Assembly: GCA_030616265.1 (NCBI GenBank)
Contig: JAUWXS010000047.1
Coordinates: 1 to 5,819 of the forward strand
Length of the DNA stretch: 5,819 bases
DNA from: Dehalococcoidia bacterium
GTDB taxonomy: Bacteria > Chloroflexota > Dehalococcoidia > Dehalococcoidales > BS750m-G39
Direction of reading: 5' to 3'
A program made the position numbers and the translations under genes. Below the pieces are notes generated by a model. That model did not search any database, was not told where the DNA came from, and was given only the letters and a program-made list of their open reading frames with translations. Below, in pieces: positions 1-5,819 of this stretch; positions within the stretch are counted from its first letter, which is position 1, and each line of letters starts with the position of its first letter.

Positions 1-1
1 C

Positions 2-724
2 ATCGGCTGGATGCTCCATAATGAATGCGAAAATCCCCTCTATGAGAATTACGACCGTCTGCTGGAGATAGCCAGAGAATTCGATGTTACCCTCAGCCTG
101 GGTGATGGCATGCGCCCCGGTTGCCTGGCTGACGCCACCGACCAGGCTCAGGTAGAAGAACTGCTGGCTATTGGCGAGCTGTTAAATCGGGCCCGCCAAG
201 TCGGCGTCCAGGCGATGGTCGAGGGCCCCGGACACCTGCCCCTGAACCAGATTGAAGCCAATGTTCAACTGGAGAAGGCTATCTGCAAGGGAGCGCCCTT
301 CTATGTCTTAGGTCCACTGGTAACCGATGTCGCCGCTGGCTATGACCACATCACCGGAGCCATCGGCGGGGCTATCGCCGCTGCCGCTGGTGCCGATTTC
401 CTGTGCTATGTAACCCCCGCCGAGCACCTCTCCCTGCCCGACCCCGAGGATGTAAAGCAGGGGGTTATCGCCTCGCGCATTGCCGCCCACGCCGCCGACA
501 TCGTTAAAGGAGTCGAGGGCGCTGCAGAGCAGGACAAGCAGATGGCAATCGCCAGAAAGAAGCTGGACTGGGAAGAGCAAGCCCGGCTATCTTTAGACCC
601 TGAGCTGGCGCGCCGGGTTCACGGTAAGCATGCCTCCGCTGGCGCCGCCTGCAGCATGTGCGGGGAGTTCTGCGCCATGGAGTTAGTGGAAAAGTACTTG
701 GATGTCTCGGCAATCAGGTGCTAG
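2..724 (+). CDS. thiC: Phosphomethylpyrimidine synthase ThiC, C-terminal part (5' end outside window)
   Basis: ThiC is a radical-SAM enzyme that converts aminoimidazole ribotide to hydroxymethylpyrimidine phosphate, the pyrimidine half of thiamine, in the cytoplasm. The frame is open from the left edge, so the gene enters from outside; the ATG at 11 is internal. Diagnostic ThiC stretches, numbered from that ATG, are NPLYENYD, LSLGDGMRPG, MVEGPGH, FYVLGPLVTD and CYVTPAEHL, and a C-terminal cysteine cluster, CSMCGEFC (C214, C217, C221), which should hold the 4Fe-4S cluster. The cluster spacing is CX2CX3C, one residue shorter than the CX2CX4C of the long enterobacterial type; to my recollection this is usual for short-form ThiC of archaea and many anaerobes. 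A Thi4 gene follows 25 nt downstream, probably in the same operon. A TPP riboswitch is common before thiC, but that region is not in the window. Confidence 0.96.
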   Translation: MGWMLHNECENPLYENYDRLLEIAREFDVTLSLGDGMRPGCLADATDQAQVEELLAIGELLNRARQVGVQAMVEGPGHLPLNQIEANVQLEKAICKGAPFYVLGPLVTDVAAGYDHITGAIGGAIAAAAGADFLCYVTPAEHLSLPDPEDVKQGVIASRIAAHAADIVKGVEGAAEQDKQMAIARKKLDWEEQARLSLDPELARRVHGKHASAGAACSMCGEFCAMELVEKYLDVSAIRC

Positions 725-749
725 TTACTGACAGAGAGGAGAGGTTAAA

Positions 750-1544
750 ATGCCACTATTTCACCCGACCCGTGAGGGGGAAGTTACCAGGGCTATTGTC
801 AGCAGCTTTCTGCAACAGTTTGAGGAGTATGTTGACAGCGATGTCATTATTGTCGGCGCCGGTCCCAGCGGACTGGTAGCCGCCAGGGAGCTGGCTAAGG
901 CGGGGCTCAAGGTCCTGATTATAGAGCGGAACAACTATCTGGGCGGCGGCTTCTGGATTGGCGGCTATTTTATGAACAAGGTTACCCTGCGGGCGCCCGC
1001 CCAGGAGTTCCTTGATGAGCTGGGGGTGCCCTACTCCCCGGCAGGCCCGGGGCTCTATGTGACTGATGCCCCCCACGCCTGCTCCCGGCTCATTGCCGCC
1101 GCCTTTGACGCCGGGGCTAAGGTCTTCAGCCTGACCTTTGTCGAAGACATCGTAGTCCGTGAGGATAAGAGAATAGCCGGGGTGGTGGTCAACTGGAGCC
1201 CGATAATCCACCTCCCCAAAGAGGTTGCCGCCTTAGACCCCGTACCCCTGGAGGCAAAGGTGGTGATCGATGCCACCGGTCATGATGCCGATGTGGTCAT
1301 GAAACTGGTACAGCGGGATATGCTCCAGGTCAAAGGGGAAGGGGCACTCTGGATTGAGAAATCGGAGGAAGCGGTGGTCGAGCGCACCAGCGAGGTCTAC
1401 CCCGGACTGATTGTTACCGGTATGGCGGTAGCCAGCGTCTTCGGGCTGCCCCGCATGGGTCCCACCTTCGGCGGTATGCTCTTCTCGGGGAAGCGAGCCG
1501 CTGAAGTCGCCCTAGAAATTATACAAAGGTCGGCGGTCTCCTGA
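750..1544 (+). CDS. thi4: Thi4-family thiazole synthase (sulfide-dependent type likely)
   Basis: Thi4 proteins build the ADP-thiazole precursor of thiamine from NAD and glycine; prokaryotic members without the donor cysteine use free sulfide and turn over repeatedly. The 264-residue protein has a Rossmann dinucleotide site at residues 31-41 (DVIIVGAGPSG) ending at acidic E59, then the GGG stretch (65-67), IDATGHDADV near 170-180, and the C-terminal signature RMGPTFGGMLFSG. Length is normal for the family. The start is set by a strong Shine-Dalgarno tract at 733-744 (GGAGAGG ending 5 nt before ATG). Lining up the conserved D163-P164 with eukaryotic (Cys-Met-Asp-Pro) and methanogen (His-Ile-Asp-Pro) versions from memory puts alanine A161 at the donor position, so the suicidal cysteine mechanism appears impossible. 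It lies downstream of thiC and 30 nt before greA. The thiamine role is secure; the exact mechanism is inferred. Confidence 0.93.
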   Translation: MPLFHPTREGEVTRAIVSSFLQQFEEYVDSDVIIVGAGPSGLVAARELAKAGLKVLIIERNNYLGGGFWIGGYFMNKVTLRAPAQEFLDELGVPYSPAGPGLYVTDAPHACSRLIAAAFDAGAKVFSLTFVEDIVVREDKRIAGVVVNWSPIIHLPKEVAALDPVPLEAKVVIDATGHDADVVMKLVQRDMLQVKGEGALWIEKSEEAVVERTSEVYPGLIVTGMAVASVFGLPRMGPTFGGMLFSGKRAAEVALEIIQRSAVS

Positions 1545-1574
1545 TGCCTGAATTATTACCGCTGGGGGAGCAAG

Positions 1575-2375
1575 ATGACTAGTGCCAGCCAGAACCCGAG
1601 CCTGGGCGAGGCCGCCAGCAGCTTCCTAGCCACCCTCCCCCCCAAGGAAGGCGAAGCCGGCCAGCAGGCGATATACGGATTTGTTCGCTGGTACGGCTGG
1701 GAGCGTCTCTTTGCCGAGCTCACCCCCCGCGAGGTAGCTAACTATGCCGAACAGTTATCGCTCTTACATACCAGCTACCTGAACAATCTTAAGATAGTAC
1801 GAGCCTTCTTGACTTATGCCAGGAAGCAGGGCTGGAACAAGACCAACCTGGCAGCTCATCTCAAGCCCAAGAAAACGAAAGCCAGATTATCCTCCCCGAC
1901 TTTGCGGACACCGCTTACCTCTCTAACCAAGCAAGGCTATGATGAGCTCAAAGCCGAGCTGGCTGAACTCAAGAGTCGGAGGTCTCAGTCCATTGATGAT
2001 ATACGGCGGGCGGCGGCAGATAAGGACTTCCATGAAAATGCGCCCCTGGACGCCGCTAAAGAGGAACGGGGTCACCTGGAGGGGCGGATTATGGAGCTGG
2101 AAGAAGCCCTAAAATCAGCCACCATCATTGATGAAAGACAAAAGGCCGCTCCCAAGGTAAGAGTGGGTAACAGCATCGTCCTGCGTGACGAAGCCTCCGG
2201 CGAGGAGCTGCGCTATACCATAGTCAGCCCCCGTGAGGTAGACCCGACCAAGGGCAAGATTTCCAGCAACTCGCCCATAGGCAAGGCCGTTATCGGTCGC
2301 GCCCGGGGCGATATTGTGGAAATAACGGCACCGGTGGGCAAGCTGCACTACCAGCTGGTACAGATTGAGCGCTAG
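1575..2375 (+). CDS. greA: GreA-type transcription elongation factor with N-terminal SAM-like (integrase core-binding-like) domain
   Basis: GreA enters the secondary channel of stalled RNA polymerase and stimulates cleavage of backtracked RNA. Residues from about 115 to 266 are a complete GreA: a helical hairpin (about 115-185) with KDFHENAPLDAAKEE at its tip, where D151 and E154 match the catalytic acidic pair of E. coli GreA (DLKEN motif), then a C-terminal FKBP-like domain with typical GreA features (ISSNSPIGKAVIG). An ordinary GreA is about 155-160 residues; here about 110 extra residues come first. They resemble the N-terminal core-binding domain of XerC/XerD-like recombinases: FVRWYGW, a helix ending in ELTPREVANYAEQL, VRAFLTYARKQGW, then NLAAHLKPKK. 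No recombinase catalytic domain follows. The frame is continuous, and GGGGGAG at 1564-1570 sits 4 nt before the ATG, so the extension is translated. The gene is probably cotranscribed with the thiamine genes. Confidence 0.9.
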   Translation: MTSASQNPSLGEAASSFLATLPPKEGEAGQQAIYGFVRWYGWERLFAELTPREVANYAEQLSLLHTSYLNNLKIVRAFLTYARKQGWNKTNLAAHLKPKKTKARLSSPTLRTPLTSLTKQGYDELKAELAELKSRRSQSIDDIRRAAADKDFHENAPLDAAKEERGHLEGRIMELEEALKSATIIDERQKAAPKVRVGNSIVLRDEASGEELRYTIVSPREVDPTKGKISSNSPIGKAVIGRARGDIVEITAPVGKLHYQLVQIER

Positions 2376-2451
2376 ACGCCTACCCGTCCCAAATCCGACT
2401 AAAGGGTAGCTATAAATCGGGCAATGAGGTATATTTAGTCTAGAGGATAAG

Positions 2452-3561
2452 ATGAAAAGCCTGCCTAAGCTGAGTCGGATTTTCGGGGTTAACATACGCC
2501 TGCATTATACCTGGGCGTTGGCCTTTGCTCTGATAACCGCCATCATGGTGACCCAGTTCCCCGAGTCCTATCCCCTGTGGCAAAGGGTAAGCCTGGGCTT
2601 AGTCACCAGCCTGCTTTTCCTCATATCGGTAAGCATCCGCTCATTTATCATCAGCCTTATCGTCATCAACAGAGGCATCCCGGTGAAGCGCATCACCCTA
2701 TTTGTCTTCGGCGGGGGGGCCGAGATAAGTAAAGAGGCTACTCGCCCCATTCTTGAGTTGCTTATAGCGGCCACGGGGCTCTTGACCACCCTGTTACTAT
2801 GCGGCGTCTTTTACGGGATTTATGCCATACTGTTCAACACCGGCAGTGTGGTGGCTTATGTGCTCATCCAGTGGCTATCCTATATCTACTTCATGCTCTT
2901 TCTATTCCATTTCATTCCCGGTTTTCCCCTGGACGGAGGCAGGCTCCTGCGAGCGCTGCTCTGGAAAGTTACCGGTGATTATGACCGCTCGACCCGCATC
3001 GCCAGCCTGATTGGCTGGACTATCGGGCTGCTCTGCATCGCCGGCGGAATTCTGCTGCTGATTGCCGAACAGCAATGGTTTAACGGGCTGACGCTGGTGG
3101 GCACAGGGTGGGTTTTGCAGGTCGCCGCCGCCCAGAGCCGCCGCCTAGCGATACTACGTGAAGCCCTTCAACCAGTAAAGACTGAGGATATAATGACCCG
3201 GGAATTTGCCCTTATCAGCACTCAGTCTACCGTAAGCCAATTGATCCGCGACTACATTCTGGCCACCGGTCAGCGCTACTGCCTCATAGTCGATGAAGGT
3301 AAACTGCAGGGTACAGTGACGGTAAACGATGTAAAAAGGGTACCCAAAAAGCACCGTGGCTCCCATATAGATAAAATCATGACACCGGCCAGCGAGCTTA
3401 AGGTCGCCCACCCCCAACAATCAGCCGCCAGCGTGCTCGGTCAGATGGATGAACAGTGGGTCGACTACATGCCAGTCGTAGAAAACGATAAAATAGTCGG
3501 TATCGTATCGCGAGAAAGCCTGGAGCGCCTGGCCCAGATTCGAAACGAGCTTAAAATTTAA
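2452..3561 (+). CDS. Site-2 protease (M50)-like membrane protein with two CBS domains, catalytic HEXXH lost
   Basis: The 369-residue protein has the layout of M50 intramembrane metalloproteases with C-terminal CBS domains: about five to six hydrophobic segments in residues 20-225 and a cytoplasmic CBS pair (about 243-300 and 306-365; DIMTREF and DKIMTPASEL open the two repeats). In active relatives the second membrane segment carries SVLLHELGHSLVA followed by GIPV and LFLFGG. Here the same place reads SVSIRSFIISLIV followed by RGIPVKRITLFVFGG, so the two histidines and the glutamate are R63, I67 and S64. The third zinc ligand motif survives (FPLDGGR, D161), but the usual Asn before it is H153 and the usual AGP is TGL (108-110). 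It should therefore not bind catalytic zinc or cut peptides. The reading frame is intact, arguing for a kept role such as CBS-regulated substrate binding. GAGG at 2443-2446 lies 5 nt before ATG. The 76-nt gap upstream shows no convincing promoter or terminator. Confidence 0.88.
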   Translation: MKSLPKLSRIFGVNIRLHYTWALAFALITAIMVTQFPESYPLWQRVSLGLVTSLLFLISVSIRSFIISLIVINRGIPVKRITLFVFGGGAEISKEATRPILELLIAATGLLTTLLLCGVFYGIYAILFNTGSVVAYVLIQWLSYIYFMLFLFHFIPGFPLDGGRLLRALLWKVTGDYDRSTRIASLIGWTIGLLCIAGGILLLIAEQQWFNGLTLVGTGWVLQVAAAQSRRLAILREALQPVKTEDIMTREFALISTQSTVSQLIRDYILATGQRYCLIVDEGKLQGTVTVNDVKRVPKKHRGSHIDKIMTPASELKVAHPQQSAASVLGQMDEQWVDYMPVVENDKIVGIVSRESLERLAQIRNELKI

Positions 3562-3577
3562 GTGGCGACAGCTAAAG

Positions 3578-5020
3578 TTATGACGGGAACTCAATAAGAA
3601 GCTCGTCAATGATTTGCCTCTGCCGGAGCTCCTTGGAGTAGACTCTCCATTCAGCTTTGAACCAGCGGAAGGGGCTTTCTGCCTGCGACAAAATTCGCAC
3701 CCTCAAGTCACGGGGGTCGTCAGTCAGCCACGACACGTGTTTAATACTGGTCAGGGGCGTGCCGGTGACTATTTCAACCTCATAATGGTCGCGCTCAACT
3801 CCTTCCGGCAATAACCCCTGCCGATAAATCTTCCAGTCTACCTTGACGCGATTTCGGGGGGCAGCCCTGGTTCGTATGTAGAGCTGGCAATCCTGGGAGT
3901 TGTCGGGAATGAACCAGCTTGACTCGGCAACGCCCGTAAAAAAGAGAAAGGGGTCCACCAGGCTAACCTGGTAGGTGCTGCGTATGCTCTCTTCAGGACA
4001 CTCCCCCACCACATCCTGCCACTCCCGCCACAGGAAATAAGACTCATTCATATGCTCCAGCCGTCCACTATCGACCAGAATGCCGCCGAAGATGTCTTCC
4101 CAGTAATCTGCTCCCAGCAGCCAACCAGCCTTATGCTCAAAGATGCCGCTCCTGACAAAGACAGAGCACTCTATAGTTCCGCCAAAGATATAATGGAGGA
4201 TTTGCTCCGCCATGAACCCGGCGACCACCCCTGAATTGCTAAAGTCGCTGTGCCCATGCTCCCCGTAGTAGACTACATCAGCCGCATCAGAATACTGGGC
4301 CGAGATTGGTATGGCGCTGTCATCCATATCTCTGGGCCAGGCGTCAATCCCGCCGAAATCAAACTGGGCACTGGAGGGCGCAACCTCAGCTGATATAAAA
4401 GCCAGCCAGTGTTTATTGCTCGCCACCCGGCTCCCGTCCAAGGAGCTATCGTAGTAGGCTATCGAATCACAAATCCCCTGGTCCGCCAGCAACCATCGGG
4501 CTCGACAGTAATCAACCACAGCGGCGCCACCGGTAATATAATACTCGCCCAGAGGCTTGATCGGGGCATTGATAGTTACCACCATGGCCACCTTTTCCCT
4601 TATACCGCCTACATTATTGGCTACGGCGTAAAGGGCAGCTTTACCTCCGGCGCTATGCCCCACCAGGATTATATTCCGCTTACCGTGGAAGTACCTGCCG
4701 ATGCTGGCGGCGATGTTATTAGCCCAGGTTCTCATATCCACATCGCTGGGATAGCACCTGTTCAGGATATCAACCTGAATATCGATGTCGGGATTGGCTT
4801 CCTCGTATTCAAGGATATAAGGCTCTATCTGCTCCAGGACGGTATCGGCCAGAAGCTGCATAGCACAGGCGGTGCCCCCCGCCCCGTGGAGAAAAACGAA
4901 GTTTATCTCCTTGACACGGGTCGGCTCTTCCTGAGCTTGTGCCGGGCTGGCTATGCCCAGTAGGATAACCACCCCGATAACTACCAGCCAGGTCAATCTT
5001 TTCATAATGACGGTAAACAT
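3578..5020 (-). CDS. Secreted alpha/beta-hydrolase (lipase-like) with uncharacterised C-terminal region
   Basis: This encodes about 480 residues, predicted to be exported. The N-terminus is a clear signal peptide: KRLT, a hydrophobic core WLVVIGVVILLGIA, then SPAQA with cleavage likely after A29. The mature part begins with a strand and an oxyanion-loop motif FVFLHGAGG (45-49), then a nucleophile elbow ILVGHSAGG with S123 as the predicted catalytic serine. GEHGHSDF supplies a likely catalytic histidine, H257; the acid residue cannot be assigned. The substrate is unknown. Residues about 281-480 are not a known hydrolase part; the last ~90 look beta-rich. Start choice: the ATG at 5020 has GAGGT 11 nt upstream and lies just downstream of a TTGACA promoter. 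The ATG at 5005 (MKRLTW, 475 residues) is an alternative, with no visible ribosome site. A TTG at 5071 is in frame but overlaps the -35 box. The gene converges on the M50-like gene with a 16-nt gap and no visible terminator between them. Confidence 0.85.
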   Translation of the reverse strand: MFTVIMKRLTWLVVIGVVILLGIASPAQAQEEPTRVKEINFVFLHGAGGTACAMQLLADTVLEQIEPYILEYEEANPDIDIQVDILNRCYPSDVDMRTWANNIAASIGRYFHGKRNIILVGHSAGGKAALYAVANNVGGIREKVAMVVTINAPIKPLGEYYITGGAAVVDYCRARWLLADQGICDSIAYYDSSLDGSRVASNKHWLAFISAEVAPSSAQFDFGGIDAWPRDMDDSAIPISAQYSDAADVVYYGEHGHSDFSNSGVVAGFMAEQILHYIFGGTIECSVFVRSGIFEHKAGWLLGADYWEDIFGGILVDSGRLEHMNESYFLWREWQDVVGECPEESIRSTYQVSLVDPFLFFTGVAESSWFIPDNSQDCQLYIRTRAAPRNRVKVDWKIYRQGLLPEGVERDHYEVEIVTGTPLTSIKHVSWLTDDPRDLRVRILSQAESPFRWFKAEWRVYSKELRQRQIIDELLIEFPS

Positions 5021-5031
5021 CTTAGTGCAGG

Positions 5032-5036
5032 ACCTC
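5032..5036 (-). promoter_or_regulatory. Probable ribosome binding site (GAGGT) of the secreted hydrolase
   Basis: On the minus strand GAGGT lies 11 nt before the ATG at 5020, a long but workable spacing. It supports 5020 over 5005, which has no purine-rich tract in front. It lies very close to the predicted transcript start, so the leader would be short. Confidence 0.45.
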
Positions 5037-5042
5037 AAATCA

Positions 5043-5071
5043 AAGGTAGCACTTGCTCCGACAGGTGTCAA
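5043..5071 (-). promoter_or_regulatory. Predicted sigma-70-type promoter of the secreted hydrolase
   Basis: The minus strand has a perfect -35 box TTGACA (5071-5066), a 17-nt spacer, and a poor -10, TACCTT (5048-5043). Transcription would start near 5036, just upstream of the GAGGT site and the ATG at 5020. The weak -10 suggests low expression or help from an activator. It is back to back with the tRNA promoter, the -35 boxes being about 10 bp apart. Confidence 0.4.
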
Positions 5072-5081
5072 TATGGTGACT

Positions 5082-5109
5082 TTGCCCCGATGAGAACTTC
5101 TGGTATAAT
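5082..5109 (+). promoter_or_regulatory. Promoter of the serine tRNA pair
   Basis: A perfect TATAAT (5104-5109) is preceded by TGG, giving an extended -10. TTGCCC (5082-5087) is a 4-of-6 match to TTGACA at 16-nt spacing. The predicted start is near 5116, about 5 nt before the mature 5' end of the first tRNA. The good -10 fits a stable-RNA promoter. The GIY-YIG gene downstream could be read from it too. Confidence 0.7.
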
Positions 5110-5120
5110 CGTGAAGCTAA

Positions 5121-5211
5121 GGAGAGGTGTCCGAGTGGTTTATGGTGCCGCTCTCGAAAAGCGGTCTCCGGTTATACCGGAGCGTGGGTTCGAATCCCAC
5201 CCTCTCCGCCA
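5121..5211 (+). tRNA. tRNA-Ser (anticodon CGA)
   Basis: The acceptor stem pairs GGAGAGG (5121-5127) with CCTCTCC (5201-5207), followed by discriminator G and an encoded CCA (5209-5211). The anticodon stem CCGCT/AGCGG encloses loop CTCGAAA with anticodon CGA at 5155-5157, which reads UCG. A long variable arm (CTCCGG/CCGGAG) is typical of serine tRNAs, and the T arm is GTGGG-TTCGAAT-CCCAC. All helices pair well, so it should be functional. Confidence 0.96.
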
Positions 5212-5217
5212 TATAAT

Positions 5218-5331
<114 letters not shown>

Positions 5332-5345
5332 AAGCCAAAGAAACT

Positions 5346-5585
5346 ATGTGGTACATATATATTTTGAGAAGCACGATAGATAAAAATCTCTATATAGGTT
5401 CAACGAATAGTATTAGCCGTCGATTGACTGAACATAACTCCGGGAAGGTCGATTCTACAAAAAATAGGGCGCCTTTCAGTTTGGAAGCATATTTTGCAGT
5501 TAAAAATCGGGCAAGGGCCATTGAGCTTGAAAAATATTTTAAGACTGGCTCGGGGAGGGCTTTGTTACAAAAACGAATCCTTTAG
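5346..5585 (+). CDS. Small GIY-YIG nuclease domain protein
   Basis: The 79-residue protein is essentially one GIY-YIG domain: YIYIL (3-7) is the GIY strand, YIG is at 16-18, RRLTEHNSG (25-33) carries the expected catalytic Arg and the following His, and E62 in ELEKYFK is the probable metal-binding Glu. STKNRAPF and KTGSGRALL are typical of the short stand-alone members often called UPF0213/YhbQ-like or putative endonucleases. Such domains cut DNA through one metal ion; the target is unknown. The frame is open upstream through the palindrome into the tRNA, but the first residues of the domain set the ATG at 5346. No convincing ribosome site precedes it (only AAAG). The stop codon lies in the first 33-bp repeat. 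Lower GC than its neighbours and the flanking repeats suggest acquisition. Confidence 0.85.
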   Translation: MWYIYILRSTIDKNLYIGSTNSISRRLTEHNSGKVDSTKNRAPFSLEAYFAVKNRARAIELEKYFKTGSGRALLQKRIL

Positions 5586-5648
5586 CCATCGAAGCTCAGC
5601 AGGAGCGTAGTTGGCTAGCCATCGAAGCTCAGTAGGAGCGTAGTTGGC
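5583..5648 (+). repeat. Two tandem 33-bp hairpin repeat units
   Basis: Units 5583-5615 and 5616-5648 are identical except C5600/T5633. Each begins TAGCCATCGAAGC, ends GCGTAGTTGGC, and can pair GCCA with TGGC and GCTC with GAGC around a 5-nt loop. The first TAG is the stop codon of the GIY-YIG gene. They share with the 28-bp palindrome the order GCCA, GAAGC, variable loop, GCGTAG, TGGC, so they look like members of one hairpin family with different loops. Confidence 0.85.
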
Positions 5649-5657
5649 CACCCTCCC

Positions 5658-5685
5658 GCCAGCCGAAGCCTTGGCGTAGGCTGGC
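5658..5685 (-). repeat. 28-bp palindromic repeat, right copy
   Basis: This is the exact reverse complement of 5304-5331: arms GCCAGCC/GGCTGGC and core GAAGCCTTGGCGTA. It is followed, like the left copy, by CAAGCCAAA and AAACTAT in the same orientation (5685-5701), so only the palindrome is turned round relative to its surroundings. Confidence 0.85.
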
Positions 5686-5701
5686 AAGCCAAATAAACTA
5701 T

Positions 5702-5776
5702 TTAGTTACAAATAAATAGCTAGAAAGAAATTACTATCAAGAATATCAAGAAACCAAGGTTTCTCTCCATGATGTC
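5702..5776. other. AT-rich spacer with short palindrome, no supported gene
   Basis: This stretch is AT-rich and contains no convincing gene. It has a near-tandem TATCAAGA-A-TATCAAGA (about 5736-5751) and a perfect inverted repeat AGAAACC-AA-GGTTTCT at 5749-5764, which could be an operator-like site or chance. The first bases after 5695 resemble a degraded copy of the GIY-YIG start region. Confidence 0.4.
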
Positions 5777-5800
5777 GGGGCTGTTGCCCCTTTTCGTTTT
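5777..5800 (+). terminator. Rho-independent terminator
   Basis: GGGGC (5777-5781), loop TGTT, GCCCC (5786-5790), followed at once by TTTTCGTTTT. The T-run is on the + strand, so it would end transcription from the tRNA-Ser / GIY-YIG direction. It could also be a leader attenuator of a gene starting beyond the right edge. Confidence 0.7.
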
Positions 5801-5819
5801 GGCACACTTCAGCCATCAC

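Noticed and set aside
1544..1582. A 12-codon frame (MPELLPLGEQDD) starting on the Thi4 stop codon (TGATG) and ending inside the greA start
   Set aside because: The overlap would allow translational coupling, but 12 codons with no own ribosome site and no recognisable peptide is within chance expectation; greA has its own strong Shine-Dalgarno.
2380..2409. CTACCC ... GGGTAG inverted repeat between greA and the M50-like gene, as a terminator
   Set aside because: The stem is 6 bp with an 18-nt loop and no T-run follows, so it does not make a credible terminator.
3550..3562. CTTAAA-A-TTTAAG palindrome at the convergent gene ends, as a bidirectional terminator
   Set aside because: It is AT-only apart from the ends, has a 1-nt centre that cannot loop, and overlaps the stop codon; no GC-rich stem is present.
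4409..4963. 184-codon open frame on the + strand opposite the secreted hydrolase
   Set aside because: It is antisense to a gene with clear signal peptide and hydrolase motifs, has no ribosome site, and its product shows no family features. Similar antisense frames over thiC and thi4 were left out for the same reason.
5583..5648. CRISPR array made of the 33-bp repeats
   Set aside because: The two units are directly contiguous with no spacer, and there are only two; no cas gene is visible.
5769..5819. Open frame from ATGATG at 5769 (MMSGLLPLFVLAHF...) running off the right edge, with AAGG 9 nt upstream
   Set aside because: Only 17 codons are visible and they coincide with a GC hairpin plus T-run that reads better as a terminator. 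It cannot be decided without the sequence to the right.
5706..5819. Minus-strand open frame entering from the right edge and stopping at 5706 (contains GEKPWFLDILDSNFFLAIYL)
   Set aside because: It is 37 codons with no recognised family and crosses the palindrome and terminator hairpin. It could be the tail of a gene outside the window, but there is not enough to call it.

Overview
The window reads as a piece of a bacterial chromosome, most likely from the Chloroflexota (Dehalococcoidia-like). That placement is an inference from protein flavour: a short-form ThiC next to a Thi4-type thiazole synthase, and a GreA with an extra N-terminal domain. No marker gene here proves it. GC content is moderately high over most of the window and clearly lower in the last ~500 bases.

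Left part, + strand (2-3561): the 3' end of thiC, then a Thi4-family thiazole synthase 25 nt later, so the pyrimidine and thiazole branches of thiamine synthesis lie side by side. Thirty nt on is a GreA-type transcription elongation factor fused to an N-terminal domain that looks like the SAM-like core-binding domain of tyrosine recombinases. After 76 nt comes a membrane protein built like a site-2 protease with two CBS domains, but its HEXXH zinc site has been replaced, so it looks like a pseudoprotease. It converges, with a 16-nt gap, on the next gene.

Middle, - strand (3578-5020): a secreted alpha/beta-hydrolase (GHSAGG nucleophile elbow, signal peptide) with a ~200-residue C-terminal region of uncertain nature. 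Its promoter is back to back with a good extended -10 promoter that drives two serine tRNA genes on the + strand (anticodons CGA and GGA, 6 nt apart).

Right part (5293-5819): the most unusual section. Directly abutting the second tRNA is a small, AT-richer cassette. It holds a 79-residue GIY-YIG nuclease-like gene between two copies of a 28-bp palindromic sequence that form a perfect inverted pair, while the sequences just outside each copy (including the tRNA 3' end) are in direct orientation. Two tandem 33-bp units of a related hairpin design lie between the gene and the right-hand copy. This resembles a tiny mobile or homing-type unit lodged at a tRNA 3' end. A rho-independent terminator closes the window. 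The hunt highlights are this cassette, the dead site-2 protease, the GreA fusion, and the Thi4 with alanine at the position expected to hold the sulfur-donor cysteine.
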